Assembly: GCF_002157505.1 (NCBI RefSeq)
Contig: NZ_NFSC01000027.1
Location: 124,001-188,000 of the forward strand
DNA from: Arthrobacter agilis
GTDB lineage: Bacteria; Actinomycetota; Actinomycetes; Actinomycetales; Micrococcaceae
Length of the DNA: 64,000 nucleotides
Direction of reading: 5' to 3'
Positions 25,417 to 34,712 of this stretch are shown here, in pieces. Each line of letters starts with the position of its first letter. The first letter of the stretch is position 1. The notes beneath the pieces were generated by a model. The model searched no databases. It worked only from the letters and a program-made list of their open reading frames with translations, and was not told where the DNA came from. Both the position numbers and the translations under genes were made by a program.

Positions 25417-26465
25417 GCGAGCAGAAAACGAAGGTGGCTGAAGCGCATACCGGCGCGACGGCCGACCACAGCAGCCACAAGGCAAATCCCGTCCGGAGCG
25501 CTCTGAGGGGTTCTTCGGGGCGGAACTTGGGACTGATCATCGCACTCGCACTGCTTTTCGTGGTGGGAGCGGTCACCAGCGGAGAGCGTTTCCTCAACCT
25601 CGAGAACATGCTCACCATCCTGCGCTACGCATCGATCATCGGTGTGGTGAGCATCGGCGTCACCTTCGTCATCACAGCCGGCGGCATCGATCTCTCCGTG
25701 GGTTCGGTTATTGGTCTGACGACCGTGGTCGCCAGCCTCACCAGCGTGCAGCTGGCAGCGACCCAGTCATCCTGGATCCTCATGGTCCTCGTAGCGCTCG
25801 CTGTCGGCGCCGGCGCTGGACTGATCAATGGCGTGTTGATCGCGTACGGCAACGTCGTCGCCTTCATCGCCACGCTGGCAATGCTCGTGGGAGCACGAGG
25901 TCTCGCGGAGCTGATCTCCGGCCGCAGCACCCAGATCGTCTCCAACAGGGAATTTCTGCAGGTCATGCGCTCTGAGCTTTTGGGCGTCCCCATCCTCATC
26001 TGGATCTTTGCGATCGTCGCAGCCGCAGGCTGGTTCCTCCTGAACCGCACCACGTTCGGCCGCCGCACCATCGCCATCGGCGGAAACCTCGAAGCATCAC
26101 GCCTGGCGGGCATCAAGGTCAAGCGCCACCTGGTCTACCTGTACGTCCTCGCCGGCCTCACAGCCGGCATCGGCGGCGTCATGTTCCTCGGCCGCACCAC
26201 GGCCGGTACCTCCACCCATGGCCTGCTCCTCGAACTCGACGTGATCGCTGCCGTCGTCGTCGGCGGAACGCTGCTCATCGGTGGGCGCGGCACGATCATG
26301 GGCACGGTCCTCGGGGTGCTGATCTTCAGCACCCTGGTTAACGTCTTCACCCAGAACAACCTGGACACTTCCATCCAAGCGCTGGCCAGGGGCCTGATCC
26401 TCGTCGGCGCAGTACTCCTGCAGCAGCGTTTCGCGGCCCGCGGTCCGCGCAGGGTGAAAGCTTGA
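25413..26465 (+). CDS. RbsC-like sugar ABC transporter permease
   Basis: The 350-residue protein has about eight to ten transmembrane helices after a hydrophilic, His-containing start. Family motifs include ITAGGIDLSVGSVIGLTTVV, IATLAMLVGARGLAELISGR, TTFGRRTIAIGGNLEASRLAGI and VGGTLLIGGRGTIMGTVLG. It forms the channel for the RbsA-like ATPase and the binding protein at 22699. The GTG overlaps the ATPase stop by 4 nt. A classical terminator follows 20 nt after the stop. Confidence 0.92.
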   Translation: MSEQKTKVAEAHTGATADHSSHKANPVRSALRGSSGRNLGLIIALALLFVVGAVTSGERFLNLENMLTILRYASIIGVVSIGVTFVITAGGIDLSVGSVIGLTTVVASLTSVQLAATQSSWILMVLVALAVGAGAGLINGVLIAYGNVVAFIATLAMLVGARGLAELISGRSTQIVSNREFLQVMRSELLGVPILIWIFAIVAAAGWFLLNRTTFGRRTIAIGGNLEASRLAGIKVKRHLVYLYVLAGLTAGIGGVMFLGRTTAGTSTHGLLLELDVIAAVVVGGTLLIGGRGTIMGTVLGVLIFSTLVNVFTQNNLDTSIQALARGLILVGAVLLQQRFAARGPRRVKA

Positions 26466-26485
26466 TTCCAGGACGCCAGCCCATG

Positions 26486-26523
26486 AAACGGCTCCTCCGG
26501 GCAATTCCGGGGGAGCCGTTTTC
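26486..26523 (+). terminator. Terminator of the ATPase-permease operon
   Basis: AAACGGCTCC pairs with GGAGCCGTTT around an inner CCGG/CCGG stem, ending in TTTTC. It closes the plus-strand half of the sugar transporter. Confidence 0.85.
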
Positions 26524-26581
26524 ATTGATCCGGACTCTGAAGGTGACAGGCCTCTCAGGAGTCCGGTGATGTGGAGGTTTC

Positions 26582-26868
26582 GTGTGCAAGACACGAATTC
26601 GGGAAGCAGATTCCCTCCTTACGACACATAGATATACACCCGAGCAGGTCCTTGCCAAGCTCCGACTGGGCGAGGGCATTCTCAACGACGGCCATCTGAA
26701 GGTCGCGGTCGTCAAGGAGCTTCATTCAACCGAGGGAGTCAGTGCCGCTGGGTGAACCAGTACGCGTCGGGGAAAAGCAATGAGGCATTCAAGCGAATCA
26801 GGGAGCTGGAGCAGGAAGGCGCCCACTGGAACTCCGCACCCCTGGCCGCACAACGCGCGGAGAATTAA
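26582..26868 (+). pseudogene. IS3-family transposase OrfA remnant, frameshifted
   Basis: From GTG 26582 the frame reads through RYTPEQVLAKLRLGEGIL, which matches the start of IS3-family OrfA proteins, and stops at TGA 26753. The adjacent frame from about 26743 continues with CRWVNQYASGKSNEAFKRI and RELEQEGAHWN, the next part of OrfA (leucine-zipper region), to TAA 26866. A single indel near 26743 would join them. OrfB and terminal repeats are absent, so only an inactive relic remains. The 300-nt gap between the transporter and the secreted epimerase holds only this and the two hairpins. Confidence 0.75.
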
Positions 26869-26911
26869 AAACAGGACCTGCTCCAGCTGAGGCTGGAGCA
26901 GGTCCTGTTTT
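26868..26911. terminator. 20-bp perfect hairpin terminator
   Basis: AAAACAGGACCTGCTCCAGC and its exact complement flank the loop TGAG, and the right arm ends in TTTT. It follows the transposase relic directly and can terminate transcription from either side. Confidence 0.88.
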
Positions 26912-26995
26912 CCCGGGTGAAGCGGAAGCGCATGAGCGGTCGATTGGCTGCTCGCTGCGATAGCAATCAGACTCGGTATGGTGTGGCCATAGGAG

Positions 26996-27034
26996 AACTC
27001 TTCGGACGGCTCGGGAGGAACCGCCCGAAGAGTT
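26996..27034 (-). terminator. Terminator of the secreted epimerase gene
   Basis: AACTCTTCGG and CCGAAGAGTT form the outer stem with an inner CGG/CCG pairing. The hairpin lies just downstream of the minus-strand stop at 27040. Confidence 0.75.
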
Positions 27035-27039
27035 GGTTA

Positions 27040-28020
27040 TCAGTATGAGTAGCAGGTCAGGAAGTTGAAGCTATCCTTGGCGAACTCCGCCGTGGCAGGG
27101 GCGCCGTCGCGCTCGATGACGTAGTACTTCACATGGCCCTGGGCTGCATCGAGAATCGGCGCCCAGTCGATGTCCCCTTCTCCCACGTCGGTCAGCAGGG
27201 GGAAGCTCCCGAATCCTATGGTGTCTGCCGGCAGGGCGCCGTCCTTGATGTGCAGCAGTTCGATGCGGTCACCGTAGCGCTCGAGCAGGTCCACTACGTC
27301 GACACCTGCGTCGGATGCCCAGTAGACGTCCAGCTGGAAAGCGACGTAGCGGGGGTCGGTGTTCGCCAGCAGCACCTCGTAGGCAGTCATCTGCTCGCCT
27401 GTCTCGGGATTGGTGACGAGGGTCGTGAACTCCCACCAATGGTTGTGTCCGAAGTGTTTGCCCGTTCCCGCCTTCTTGGACAGCTCGCCGAGGCGGTTCA
27501 TCGCTTCGGCGGTGGCCAGCACATCCGCATAGGTGCTGGTTCCGTCCAGCTTGATACCGGGTGCCGCCCAGCCGCCGGAGCCGGTGTATTTCTGGCCGAT
27601 CGTCTGTGCGTAGGCAAGGGTCTGATCGAATGTAGCCTCAACCGCACTGCCATGCGCCGACGGCGCCTTCAGACGATATTCCTTCAGTAGCGCGCGGAAC
27701 TCTTCCGCGGTGCGCCCCTCGTAGGAACCACCGAACGGCTCCACGTTCTTGTAGCCGATGTCCGCCAGCTCGGCGAGGATCCCCTCGGTGCCAGCTTCCT
27801 GCTGCCAGCCGGCGTAGCTGTACAGCTGGAAGGAAATCTTGCTGGCGGGAACGCTTCTGCCCGAACACTCAGCGCCCGTGGCGCCATTACCCGAGGCGGG
27901 AGTCGCTGAAGCCGACGTTGCCAGGATTGCCGACGCTGCAACTGCCAGTGATGCTGCCGCCGCCAGTGTTCGTACTGACCGACGCAGGCTCATCGAACCT
28001 GTATGGATGTCCTTGATCAA
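27040..28020 (-). CDS. Secreted sugar isomerase/epimerase-like TIM barrel
   Basis: The 326-residue product has a signal peptide (basic SLRRSVRT, hydrophobic Ala-rich core, cleavage after ATSASA near residue 39) followed by a xylose-isomerase-like TIM barrel (PF01261). Barrel features include ISFQLYSYAGW, IGYKNVEPFG, GHNHWWEFTT, AFQLDVYWASDAGVDVVDLL and ELLHIKDGALP. A secreted member is unusual because most act on cytoplasmic sugar phosphates. TTG 28020 is preferred since AAGGAGG stands 5 nt upstream; ATG 27996 is an alternative. It is a neighbour of the sugar importer and the ROK regulator. It may process an oxidised glycoside before import (inference). Confidence 0.82.
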   Translation of the reverse strand: MIKDIHTGSMSLRRSVRTLAAAASLAVAASAILATSASATPASGNGATGAECSGRSVPASKISFQLYSYAGWQQEAGTEGILAELADIGYKNVEPFGGSYEGRTAEEFRALLKEYRLKAPSAHGSAVEATFDQTLAYAQTIGQKYTGSGGWAAPGIKLDGTSTYADVLATAEAMNRLGELSKKAGTGKHFGHNHWWEFTTLVTNPETGEQMTAYEVLLANTDPRYVAFQLDVYWASDAGVDVVDLLERYGDRIELLHIKDGALPADTIGFGSFPLLTDVGEGDIDWAPILDAAQGHVKYYVIERDGAPATAEFAKDSFNFLTCYSY

Positions 28021-28154
28021 AACTTCCTCCTTGTAGTGATTGTGCATGTCGCTTCTCATGACCGCGGCCCTACCCGGGCGACTTCTACTACGCATATGAG
28101 ACGCCGGTCACAGAAACCTAACATCACTAATGGCGATGAACAACGTTTCTTGTT

Positions 28155-28169
28155 ATATGTCCGACATAT
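28155..28169. promoter_or_regulatory. Palindromic operator ATATGTC-C-GACATAT
   Basis: Two perfect 7-bp arms flank one central base. The site lies between the secreted epimerase gene and the divergent ROK regulator, about 40 nt upstream of a TTAGGTT box facing the epimerase. It is a strong candidate for the ROK protein's own site. Confidence 0.65.
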
Positions 28170-28336
28170 GCGTGCACCCAGGACCACAAGATTAGTCGTT
28201 CGAGATCGTGCTTACGCTGATCTCGATTTGGTCCCCCCGGCGCTGCCAGAACAGTGTGAGGGATAGGGACGCTCAGGGCATGCGTGCAGGGAATGAAGCC
28301 GAGGAGTTGCGTCGGAGCGTGTGCTGTAATTGATCG

Positions 28337-29545
28337 ATGAGTGACATAAGTACCTTCAGCGGTCTCGGTTCGTCGGGAGCGAGCGATCTGTTCCAGATCC
28401 TCCGGGACGGGCGGCCGCGAACCAGATCTGAGCTTGCGCAGCAGATGGGTCTTGCCCGGTCCACCGTCACGCTTCGCATCGAAGCACTCATGGAACTGGG
28501 ACTCGTCGGTTTTGTGGACGACGCCGTTTCCACGGGTGGTCGTCCGTCCTCACGAATTGCGCTGAAAGCGGGGAGCAAAGTCGTCCTCGGCGTGGACATC
28601 GGTGCGTCCCACCTGCAGGTGGCGGTGACTGACCTCACCGGGCACCTCCTTCGTCAGGCTGCCCGCACCATCGAAATCACCAAGGGCCCAGACGTGGTCC
28701 TCAAGGCGGTCGTCGAGCTCGCCACCACGCTACTGGGCGACTCTGATCGCGCTATGACGGATCTGTTGGCTATCGGTGTCGGGGTGCCCGGACCGGTGGA
28801 ACACCGAACCGGGAGACCGATCAATCCGCCTATCATGCCCGGATGGAACGGGTACGACGTTCCGGGCTACTTGCAGAGCCACTTCCACGTGCCCGTCCTG
28901 GTGGACAACGACGTCAACATCATGGCGCTCGGCGAACGGAATGTTGCCTGGGCGAACGTCGACAACCTCGTGTTCGTGAAAGTCGCTACGGGAATCGGTT
29001 CGGGAATTGTCTCCAGCGGCATGCTGCAGCGGGGAGCGGACGGCGTTGCGGGTGACATAGGGCATATCCGCGTGCATAGCGGCACGGGAGTTCCTTGCCA
29101 CTGCGGCAATCAGGACTGCCTCGAGGCCGTCGCCTCAGGACCGGCCGTCGCGTCCAAGCTGCGCGCGCTCGGTCTGGACGCCCGCACCAGTGAGGACGTC
29201 GTCCGGCTAGTGCGGGCGGGCAGCACGGAAGCAATTCACGCCGTGCGCCAGGCCGGAAGGGACGTTGGAGATGTGCTGTCCGCCTGCGTCAGCCTCATCA
29301 ACCCATCCGTTATCATCATCGGCGGTTCCATGGCCCTAACGGGAGAGCACTTCATTGCAGGCATCCGGGAGATGGTTTACTCGCGGACAATTCCGCTTGC
29401 GACCCAGCATCTCCAGATCGTCCAGTCCAGTTCAGGGCTTGACGCCGGTGTCCTGGGAGCGAGCATGCTGGCCATTCATCACGCGATGTCCCCCCAACGA
29501 ATCGATGCGATGGTCCTAGGTCTTTCGGAGTCCATGGCCGGTTAG
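28337..29545 (+). CDS. ROK-family transcriptional regulator
   Basis: The 402-residue regulator has an N-terminal winged helix-turn-helix (SELAQQMGLARSTVTLRIEAL near residue 35) and a ROK sugar-kinase-like domain. That domain shows VLGVDIGASHLQVAVTDLTG, GVGVPGPVEHRTG, VDNDVNIMALGE and the zinc motif GHIRVH...CHCGNQDCLE with three Cys. It should sense a sugar or its phosphate and repress neighbouring operons. ATG 28337 is 6 nt after TGTAAT (leaderless type). It is divergent to the secreted epimerase, with the palindrome at 28155 between them. Confidence 0.9.
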   Translation: MSDISTFSGLGSSGASDLFQILRDGRPRTRSELAQQMGLARSTVTLRIEALMELGLVGFVDDAVSTGGRPSSRIALKAGSKVVLGVDIGASHLQVAVTDLTGHLLRQAARTIEITKGPDVVLKAVVELATTLLGDSDRAMTDLLAIGVGVPGPVEHRTGRPINPPIMPGWNGYDVPGYLQSHFHVPVLVDNDVNIMALGERNVAWANVDNLVFVKVATGIGSGIVSSGMLQRGADGVAGDIGHIRVHSGTGVPCHCGNQDCLEAVASGPAVASKLRALGLDARTSEDVVRLVRAGSTEAIHAVRQAGRDVGDVLSACVSLINPSVIIIGGSMALTGEHFIAGIREMVYSRTIPLATQHLQIVQSSSGLDAGVLGASMLAIHHAMSPQRIDAMVLGLSESMAG

Positions 29546-29676
29546 GACTTGAGCGCGGACGGTCCTGCGACGAGGTGTCGTTGGACAAGCCGGTGACAGG
29601 TCCGGGTGGCAGGACGAAGGGGAGGGCGTGGCGGGCCGGTGACGGCGCGTCTCGTGCCTCTCGATAGACTGGCCGC

Positions 29677-30252
29677 ATGACCGCCGAGACCTCCGCGCAG
29701 ACCACCGACCGCTCCCGGCTCCTCGAGCTCATCAAGGAACTCGCCGTGGTGCATGAGCGCGTCACGCTCTCCAGCGGTGTCGAGGCCGACTACTACATCG
29801 ACCTCCGCCGCATCACCCTGCACCACGAGGCGTCCGTCCTCGTGGGCCGCGTGATGCTCCAATTGCTCGACGACGCCGGCATCACCTTCGAGGCGGCGGG
29901 CGGCCTCACGATGGGGGCCGATCCCGTCGGAACCGCCGTGATGCACGCTTCAGCCCAGGCCGGACGGCCGATCGACGCCTTCGTGGTGCGCAAGACTCAG
30001 AAGACGCACGGCATGGGCCGGCAGGTCGAGGGGCCGGACGTGTCCGGGCGCCCCGTCGTCGTGCTCGAGGACACCTCGACCACGGGCGGCTCCGCACTCA
30101 CCGCCGTCGAGGGTGTGCGCCGGGCGGGCGGCGACGTACGGGCCGTCGCCGTCATCGTGGACCGGAGCACGGGCTCCAAGGAGCGCATCGAATCCGAGGC
30201 CGGGGTGCCCTACCTCTTCGCCTTCGGCAAGGACGAGCTGGGCCTCGCCTGA
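29677..30252 (+). CDS. pyrE: Orotate phosphoribosyltransferase
   Basis: The 191-residue enzyme joins orotate to PRPP to form OMP in pyrimidine synthesis. It shows VTLSSGVEADYYIDLRRITL near residue 28, the KTQKTHGMGRQ flexible loop, and the PRPP motif VVVLEDTSTTGGSALTAV near residue 125. In that motif the second acidic residue of the usual VEDVxTTG is replaced (EDTSTTGG). The length is normal. ATG 29677 follows TAGACT by 6 nt, so the transcript is probably leaderless. The next gene starts 34 nt later on the same strand. Confidence 0.92.
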   Translation: MTAETSAQTTDRSRLLELIKELAVVHERVTLSSGVEADYYIDLRRITLHHEASVLVGRVMLQLLDDAGITFEAAGGLTMGADPVGTAVMHASAQAGRPIDAFVVRKTQKTHGMGRQVEGPDVSGRPVVVLEDTSTTGGSALTAVEGVRRAGGDVRAVAVIVDRSTGSKERIESEAGVPYLFAFGKDELGLA

Positions 30253-30286
30253 CGGTCACTCCCGGCGGGCCGCGGGAGGGAAGCGC

Positions 30287-31288
30287 GTGAAGCACGATGA
30301 CGCCCGGGCCCTGCAGGGCGCCCGCGAGTTCCGTGAGTCCTCCCGCCGGTCCTTCCTGATCGGCTCGGCAGCAGCCGCTGTGGTGACTGCGGACCTCGCC
30401 TTCACCCGCGTCATCCAGTCCCAGCGCGACCAGAACCGCATCCTGCCGCTCGACGACGACCGCGCGGCCGCCCGGTTCCCGAACGACCGGTGGGTCCTCT
30501 TCCCCGGGTACAAGACCAGCTGGGAGGAGGGGCTCTGGATCCTCAACTCGCTGCGGCCGGTCCTGTCCCGGCGGGCGCAGATGGCGGTCCTCGGGTACTC
30601 CAACCGGGGGCTCGACATCAACAACATCGTGGCCACGATGAACCGCTACGTGGACAACTTCCGCCTCGAGAGGCTCTACTTTTACGGCCACAGTTTCGGC
30701 GGGATGGTGGCGGTCGAGGTGGCCGCGCGACTGCGTGACCGCGGCATCCCGGTGGAGCTGGTCCTGCTCGACTCCTCGCCGTCCAGCCGCTTCGACGTCC
30801 AGGACCAGCGCATGTTCGACGGCGTGGTACTGCTCTACGAAGCCGGGGTACGCGTACCGATCAGCGTGCGGGGGACCTACGAACTCGGTGAGCGGATCGT
30901 CCACAAGAACGAGCGCACCTGGAGCCAGATCGTGGACCAGACGCTCGAGCAGCTCTCACCCCTGGCGCCCAGCAGCGAGCTGATCCAGTCCGAGTCCTCC
31001 TACATCTACCACTTCGACGCCTCGCGGTTCCGGCTCTCCCTCGGGGACACGAAGGTGGTGTTCACCGGGAACCCGGGCGACGGCGTCGTCGATTATGCGA
31101 GGGCCCGTGCGAGCTGGGCGCGCAATCTGCCCGACAACGTGATGTCCGTGGACTACGTGACGGACGGGGCGCTGCCCGCGCACGCCAGTCCGCAGTGGAA
31201 CCCCGGCGTCTACCAGGGCATCGTGAACGCAGTGCAGCGGGAGTACGTCCCGGTGCCGCGCGGCGGCGGACGGAGGACTCTGTTCTAG
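30287..31288 (+). CDS. Alpha/beta hydrolase with Tat-like signal
   Basis: The 333-residue protein begins with a twin-arginine-like SRRSFLIGSAAAAVVTADLAF segment (near residue 20), suggesting export or a membrane anchor. The nucleophile elbow is GHSFGGMV near residue 130, preceded by a lid-like VLFPGYKTSWEEG segment. A possible acid lies in LLDSS and a His near the end in DGALPAHASPQW. The substrate is unknown. GTG 30287 has GGGAGGG just upstream. It follows pyrE closely but has no obvious link to pyrimidine synthesis. Confidence 0.78.
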   Translation: MKHDDARALQGAREFRESSRRSFLIGSAAAAVVTADLAFTRVIQSQRDQNRILPLDDDRAAARFPNDRWVLFPGYKTSWEEGLWILNSLRPVLSRRAQMAVLGYSNRGLDINNIVATMNRYVDNFRLERLYFYGHSFGGMVAVEVAARLRDRGIPVELVLLDSSPSSRFDVQDQRMFDGVVLLYEAGVRVPISVRGTYELGERIVHKNERTWSQIVDQTLEQLSPLAPSSELIQSESSYIYHFDASRFRLSLGDTKVVFTGNPGDGVVDYARARASWARNLPDNVMSVDYVTDGALPAHASPQWNPGVYQGIVNAVQREYVPVPRGGGRRTLF

Positions 31289-31290
31289 GA

Positions 31291-31329
31291 CCGCCGATCG
31301 AGCCCGCCGATCGAGCCCGTCGATCGAGC
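31291..31329. repeat. Three 13-bp tandem repeats
   Basis: CCGCCGATCGAGC occurs twice and CCGTCGATCGAGC once, head to tail, in the 49-nt gap between two convergent genes. A fourth degenerate copy (CCGCCCGATCAG) follows. Confidence 0.85.
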
Positions 31330-31337
31330 CCGCCCGA

Positions 31338-32117
31338 TCAGACCTGGTCGATCAGGTCCGCCACCGAATCGCAGATCTGCGCCGGACGGAACGGGTAGGC
31401 GTCGATGTCCTCCGGCTGGGTGATGCCGCTGAGCACCAGGACGGTGTGCAGGCCTGCTTCCATGCCGGCGATGATGTCGGTGTCCATACGGTCGCCGATC
31501 ATCGCCGTGGTCTCGGAGTGGGCGTCGATCTGGTTCATGGCCGACCGGAACATCATGGGGTTCGGCTTGCCCACGATGTACGGGTCGCGGCTCGTCGCGG
31601 CCGTGATCATCGCCGCTATGGCGCCGGTCGCGGGGAGGGGTCCCTCCTTGGAGGGGCCCGTGACGTCCGGATTCGTGGCGATGAAACGGGCGCCGTCGAG
31701 GATCAGGCGTACGGCCTTGGTGATCGCCTCGAACGAGTACGTGCGGGTCTCACCGAGCACCACGTAGTCGGGGTTGGTGTCGGTGAGGACGAAACCGGCC
31801 TCGTGCAGGGCCGTCGTCAGTCCGGCCTCGCCGATCACGTAGGCGCGGCCGCCCGGCAGCTGACCGCGCAGGAACTGGGCGGTGGCCAGCGCGGAGGTCC
31901 AGAGGTTCTCCTCGGGGATCTCGAGTCCGGATGCCTTCAGGCGCGCGGCGAGGTCCCGGGGCGTGTAGATCGAGTTGTTGGTCAGGACGAGGAACCGCTT
32001 CGACGTGGCCACCCACCGTTCGATCAGTTCGGCCGCACCGGGGATGGCGTGGTTCTCGTGCACCAGCACGCCGTCCATGTCGGTGAGCCAGCACTCGATG
32101 TGTTCGTTCTCGCGCAT
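31338..32117 (-). CDS. HAD-IIA (NagD-like) phosphatase
   Basis: The 259-residue enzyme has the HAD nucleophile motif CWLTDMDGVLVHENHAIPGA at residue 9, motif II in FLVLTNNS, the lysine in VGKPNPMMF and motif IV IGDRMDTDIIAGMEAG. This layout is that of NagD-type phosphatases, which act on nucleotides or sugar phosphates. It is cytoplasmic. GGAAGGAAG precedes ATG 32117. It is divergent to the RNA methyltransferase at 32198. Confidence 0.9.
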   Translation of the reverse strand: MRENEHIECWLTDMDGVLVHENHAIPGAAELIERWVATSKRFLVLTNNSIYTPRDLAARLKASGLEIPEENLWTSALATAQFLRGQLPGGRAYVIGEAGLTTALHEAGFVLTDTNPDYVVLGETRTYSFEAITKAVRLILDGARFIATNPDVTGPSKEGPLPATGAIAAMITAATSRDPYIVGKPNPMMFRSAMNQIDAHSETTAMIGDRMDTDIIAGMEAGLHTVLVLSGITQPEDIDAYPFRPAQICDSVADLIDQV

Positions 32118-32197
32118 GGGGCTTCCTTCCAGGGGGCGGACGCACGGGGAACTGCCTGTGCCAGTCTTCCACCTTTGCCGCCGACTACGCTTGGACG

Positions 32198-32869
32198 GTG
32201 AAGAAACCCCTGCTGGAGCCGACCGACACCGCCGAGTCCACGGACGGAGCCCCGGGAGGTCCCACCGTCGGCGTCGGACCCTGGGAGGGGGAGTGGCCCG
32301 AGGGCGATCACTGGGACCGCGACCTCCTGGCGGACGGGGATACCCGGAACGTCGTCGACGGCTACCGGTACTGGACGCACGAGGCGATCGTGGCGGACCT
32401 GGACGAGCGGCGCCACGGCTTCCACGTCGCGATCGAGAACTGGCAGCATGACCTGAACATCGGTTCGGTGGTGCGTACCGCCAACGCGTTCCTCGCGAAG
32501 GAGGTCCACATCATCGGGCGACGGCGGTGGAACCGGCGCGGCGCGATGGTCACCGACCGCTACCAGCACGTCCGCCACCACCCCACAGTGGCCGACTTCA
32601 CCGCCTGGGCGGCAGCCGAGGGACTGGCGGTGATCGGGATCGACAACTTCCCGGACTCGGTGCCGCTCGAGACCTACGACCTCCCCGAGAAGTGCGTGCT
32701 CGTGTTCGGCCAGGAGGGCCCCGGCCTCACGCCGGAGGTGCACGAGGCCGCCGAGGCGACGCTCTCCATCGCCCAGTTCGGATCCACGCGCTCCATCAAC
32801 GCCTCCGCGGCTGCGGCGATCGCGATGCACGGCTGGGTGCGGCGGCATGTGTTCGGCCAGCACGTCTGA
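32198..32869 (+). CDS. TrmH/SpoU-family RNA methyltransferase
   Basis: The 223-residue protein shows the three SPOUT motifs: NIGSVVRTANAF near residue 87, LVFGQEGPGLTPEV near 168 and RSINASAAAAIAMHGW near 195. These form the knotted SAM-binding site of 2'-O-ribose methyltransferases acting on tRNA or rRNA. The acidic N-terminal extension (about 50 residues) has no recognised domain. GTG 32198 follows TACGCT by 6 nt. The precise RNA target cannot be told. Confidence 0.9.
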   Translation: MKKPLLEPTDTAESTDGAPGGPTVGVGPWEGEWPEGDHWDRDLLADGDTRNVVDGYRYWTHEAIVADLDERRHGFHVAIENWQHDLNIGSVVRTANAFLAKEVHIIGRRRWNRRGAMVTDRYQHVRHHPTVADFTAWAAAEGLAVIGIDNFPDSVPLETYDLPEKCVLVFGQEGPGLTPEVHEAAEATLSIAQFGSTRSINASAAAAIAMHGWVRRHVFGQHV

Positions 32870-32994
32870 TCGGCTAGGCCCGTCCCGTCCCGTCACTGCG
32901 GTCCCTTCGTCATGAGGCGTTGACTTGCCCTGCGCCCGGCAGGTCCGCTCGCTAGGATGAAGCAAGCACTTCCCACCACTAAGGAGTCCTCAGC

Positions 32995-34014
<1,020 letters not shown>

Positions 34015-34017
34015 CCC

Positions 34018-34437
34018 ATGTCCGACGAGTTCCGGAAGAACCTCCTGGGACCCGAGCCCACCCTCCTGCCCGAAGAGCCCGACGTCGTCGAGCGCCTCGC
34101 GGCCGGTGACGAGGCCGTCGACCTGGCAGCCCAGCACCCGACGTCGTCGCTCGTGTGGGCTATCCTCGCGGACGAGGCCTACGCCGAGGGCCGGACGATC
34201 GAGTCCTACGCGTACGCCCGTACCGGCTACCACCGCGGCCTCGACGCGCTCCGGCGCAGCGGCTGGCGCGGTGCCGGTCCGATTCCCTACTCCCACGAGC
34301 CGAACCGCGGCTTCCTCCGGGCGCTCTTCGCGCTGGGTCGGGCTGCGGCGTCCATCGGTGAGATCGAGGAGGCCGAGCGCATCGCGGTCTTACTCAGGGA
34401 GTCCGATCCGGAGGCGAGCGCCCAGCTGGCGGGCTGA
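34018..34437 (+). CDS. DUF3151 protein
   Basis: The 139-residue protein fits DUF3151, which often follows the aldolase gene in actinobacteria. It starts with NLLGPEPTLLPEEP and contains SLVWAILADEAYAEG and SYAYARTGYHRGLDALRRSG, resembling a short TPR-like helical hairpin. The function is unknown. The start is 3 nt after the aldolase stop, so it is translated from the same message, and a terminator follows. Confidence 0.87.
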   Translation: MSDEFRKNLLGPEPTLLPEEPDVVERLAAGDEAVDLAAQHPTSSLVWAILADEAYAEGRTIESYAYARTGYHRGLDALRRSGWRGAGPIPYSHEPNRGFLRALFALGRAAASIGEIEEAERIAVLLRESDPEASAQLAG

Positions 34438-34471
34438 CGTCACGGGAAGCAGCTGCATCGGCTGGAGGAAT

Positions 34472-34495
34472 GGCGGGGCGACCGATCGCCCCGCC
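34472..34495 (+). terminator. Terminator of the aldolase-DUF3151 operon
   Basis: GGCGGGGCGA and TCGCCCCGCC form a 10-bp stem around CCGA, followed by GTTCGTTTG. Confidence 0.8.
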
Positions 34496-34606
34496 GTTCG
34501 TTTGTCCGGGCAGGTGCAAGGGGCGGGTGCTGGCTCGGGGCGGAAGGGGCGGAAGGGGCGGCAAGGGCGCCCGGGGTGTCGCTGATGAGGCACCTGGTAC
34601 TTGGTG

Positions 34607-34619
34607 TTACACGTGATAA
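34607..34619. promoter_or_regulatory. Near-palindrome around CACGTG
   Basis: TTACACGTGATAA is a near-palindrome centred on ACGT in the gap before the small HTH gene. It could be an operator, but no other copy was noticed. The rest of the 34496-34712 gap shows no gene. Confidence 0.3.
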
Positions 34620-34712
34620 ACGAGTAGTCGGGTTCCTTGTGCTGCCGTTACTCCCGGGACCAGAGTTAATAGCTCCACAGCACGTGGTGAGGCGTATGGA
34701 AGTGGTGCTGCA

